NCBI GenBank assembly: GCA_041485845.1
Contig: JBGPKH010000182.1
Location: forward strand, 1-13,732
DNA from: OMOG01 sp041485845
GTDB lineage: Bacteria > Acidobacteriota > Terriglobia > Bryobacterales > Bryobacteraceae
DNA length: 13,732 bases
Direction: 5' to 3'
This document shows, piece by piece, positions 13,280-13,732 of the stretch. A program made the position numbers and the translations under genes. The stretch's first letter is position 1, and the number at the start of each line of letters is the position of its first letter. Under the pieces are notes generated by a model. The model was not told the DNA's origin, made no database searches, and was given only the letters and a program-made list of their open reading frames with translations.

Positions 13280-13308
13280 TTGCTACTCGGCACGCGTGAC
13301 GCTATGAT
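13280..13308 (+). promoter_or_regulatory. Sigma70-like promoter for the short ORF and oxidoreductase
   Basis: TTGCTA (13280-13285) and TATGAT (13303-13308) are separated by exactly 17 bases. The match is 4/6 for the -35 and 5/6 for the -10. Predicted start is about 13315, giving a leader of about 170 bases before the oxidoreductase, in which the 30-codon ORF lies. Confidence 0.6.
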
Positions 13309-13369
13309 CTCGTCTCAGGCACGGTAAAAAAAGGTTAGAATCTTATACCAGTAATTGGAGGCAACTTGC

Positions 13370-13462
13370 ATGACCGGCAAAGACGAAACGCCGGCGGCGC
13401 AAAGGCGCGGCTCCATGGCGGCGCGGGTCAGCTTCCAGAGCCGGGTCCGCATTCTGTCATAG
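13370..13462 (+). CDS. Possible 30-residue small protein or leader peptide
   Basis: The ATG at 13370 is preceded by GGAGG with eight bases spacing, the best-placed ribosome binding site in this region. It lies 62 bases after a good -10 box. The ORF ends with TAG at 13460-13462, 25 bp before the oxidoreductase start. The product (MTGKDETPAAQRRGSMAARV then SFQSRVRILS) is basic, has no hydrophobic segment, and matches no family I know. There are no runs of one amino acid as in classic attenuation peptides. It could be a real small protein, a regulatory upstream ORF, or chance in an untranslated leader. Confidence 0.4.
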   Translation: MTGKDETPAAQRRGSMAARVSFQSRVRILS

Positions 13463-13487
13463 GCAACAGGGATCGAAAGGGGGTCGG

Positions 13488-13732
13488 ATGTCACAGGGAA
13501 TTTCGAGACGGTATTTCTTCTTCGGCACGCTCCTCGCGGGCGCCGTTCCACCGGGCGGCTTTACGAGTGCGCAGTCGCTCAAGATGCTGGGCTACAAATC
13601 GCCCAACGAGAAGCTGAACATCGCGGGCATCGGCGCGGGCGGCCGGCCTTTCGCCGACCTGGTCGCGTCGGAGGCGGGCGTGGAAAACGTGGTCGCCCTC
13701 ACCGACGTCGACTGGGTGCGCGGCGCGCAGGG
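13488..13732 (+). CDS. Gfo/Idh/MocA-family oxidoreductase, N-terminal part
   Basis: This frame starts at ATG 13488 and runs off the window after 81 codons. The ribosome binding site is AAAGGGGG four bases upstream. The N-terminus MSQGISRRYFFFGTLLAGAV is a Tat-like signal (SRRYFF before a hydrophobic stretch), then KLNIAGIGAGGR gives the first strand and glycine-rich turn of an NAD(P)-binding Rossmann fold, and VVALTDVDW the second strand, ending in an acidic residue. This is the standard layout of secreted Gfo/Idh/MocA proteins, which oxidise or reduce sugars and cyclitols and are abundant in Acidobacteriota and Planctomycetes. The substrate cannot be told from this part. It is divergent from the alpha/beta hydrolase gene and shares its regulatory region. 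Confidence 0.85.
   Translation, partial: MSQGISRRYFFFGTLLAGAVPPGGFTSAQSLKMLGYKSPNEKLNIAGIGAGGRPFADLVASEAGVENVVALTDVDWVRGAQ

Overview
This looks like chromosomal DNA of an Acidobacteriota member, most likely the Solibacter/Bryobacteraceae group. The main marker is a very large secreted protein carrying BACON-like repeats and a domain matching TIGR03437, the Solibacter-type domain named for that genus. Other signs are high GC, frequent GTG/TTG starts, and a Tat-like Gfo/Idh/MocA oxidoreductase N-terminus of a style common in that group. The assignment is inference, because there is no rRNA or other phylogenetic marker here. No tRNA, rRNA, CRISPR array, insertion sequence or prophage gene was seen.

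Layout. 1-1491 (+) is the 3' end of a proline/alanine-rich protein built on a repeated GEFTRMFQ-like motif and ending in a single C-terminal membrane anchor. It converges on a NarL/LuxR-type response regulator (1825-2475, -). Upstream of the regulator on the minus strand are a secreted type I phosphodiesterase/nucleotide pyrophosphatase-like enzyme (2610-4151) and a giant multidomain secreted protein (4148 to about 8650). The last two overlap by GTGA and probably form one translationally coupled unit. The regulator lies 134 bp further downstream.

Further along the minus strand is a decayed c-type-cytochrome-family gene (8951-9647). It shows an apparent large internal deletion and a 4-bp duplication. 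It sits 28 bp downstream of an enoyl-CoA hydratase/isomerase-family gene (9676-10506) that lacks both hydratase glutamates but keeps a glutamate at the position used by some enoyl-CoA isomerases. Three 24-bp tandem repeats lie in the divergent gap before a secreted feruloyl-esterase/PHB-depolymerase-like hydrolase (10628-12103, +). That gene converges on a second secreted alpha/beta hydrolase (12145-13119, -), with a perfect hairpin between them.

The right end is a divergent regulatory region with a good sigma70-like promoter in each direction and several palindromes. On the plus strand it leads into a possible 30-residue leader ORF and then the start of a Gfo/Idh/MocA oxidoreductase that runs out of the window.

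The genes suggest a cell that exports adhesion or carbohydrate-binding proteins and hydrolases. I see no clear multi-gene defence or biosynthetic system. The least explained items are the FTRMF-repeat tail-anchored protein, the architecture of the giant protein, the decayed cytochrome and the short ORF ahead of the oxidoreductase.
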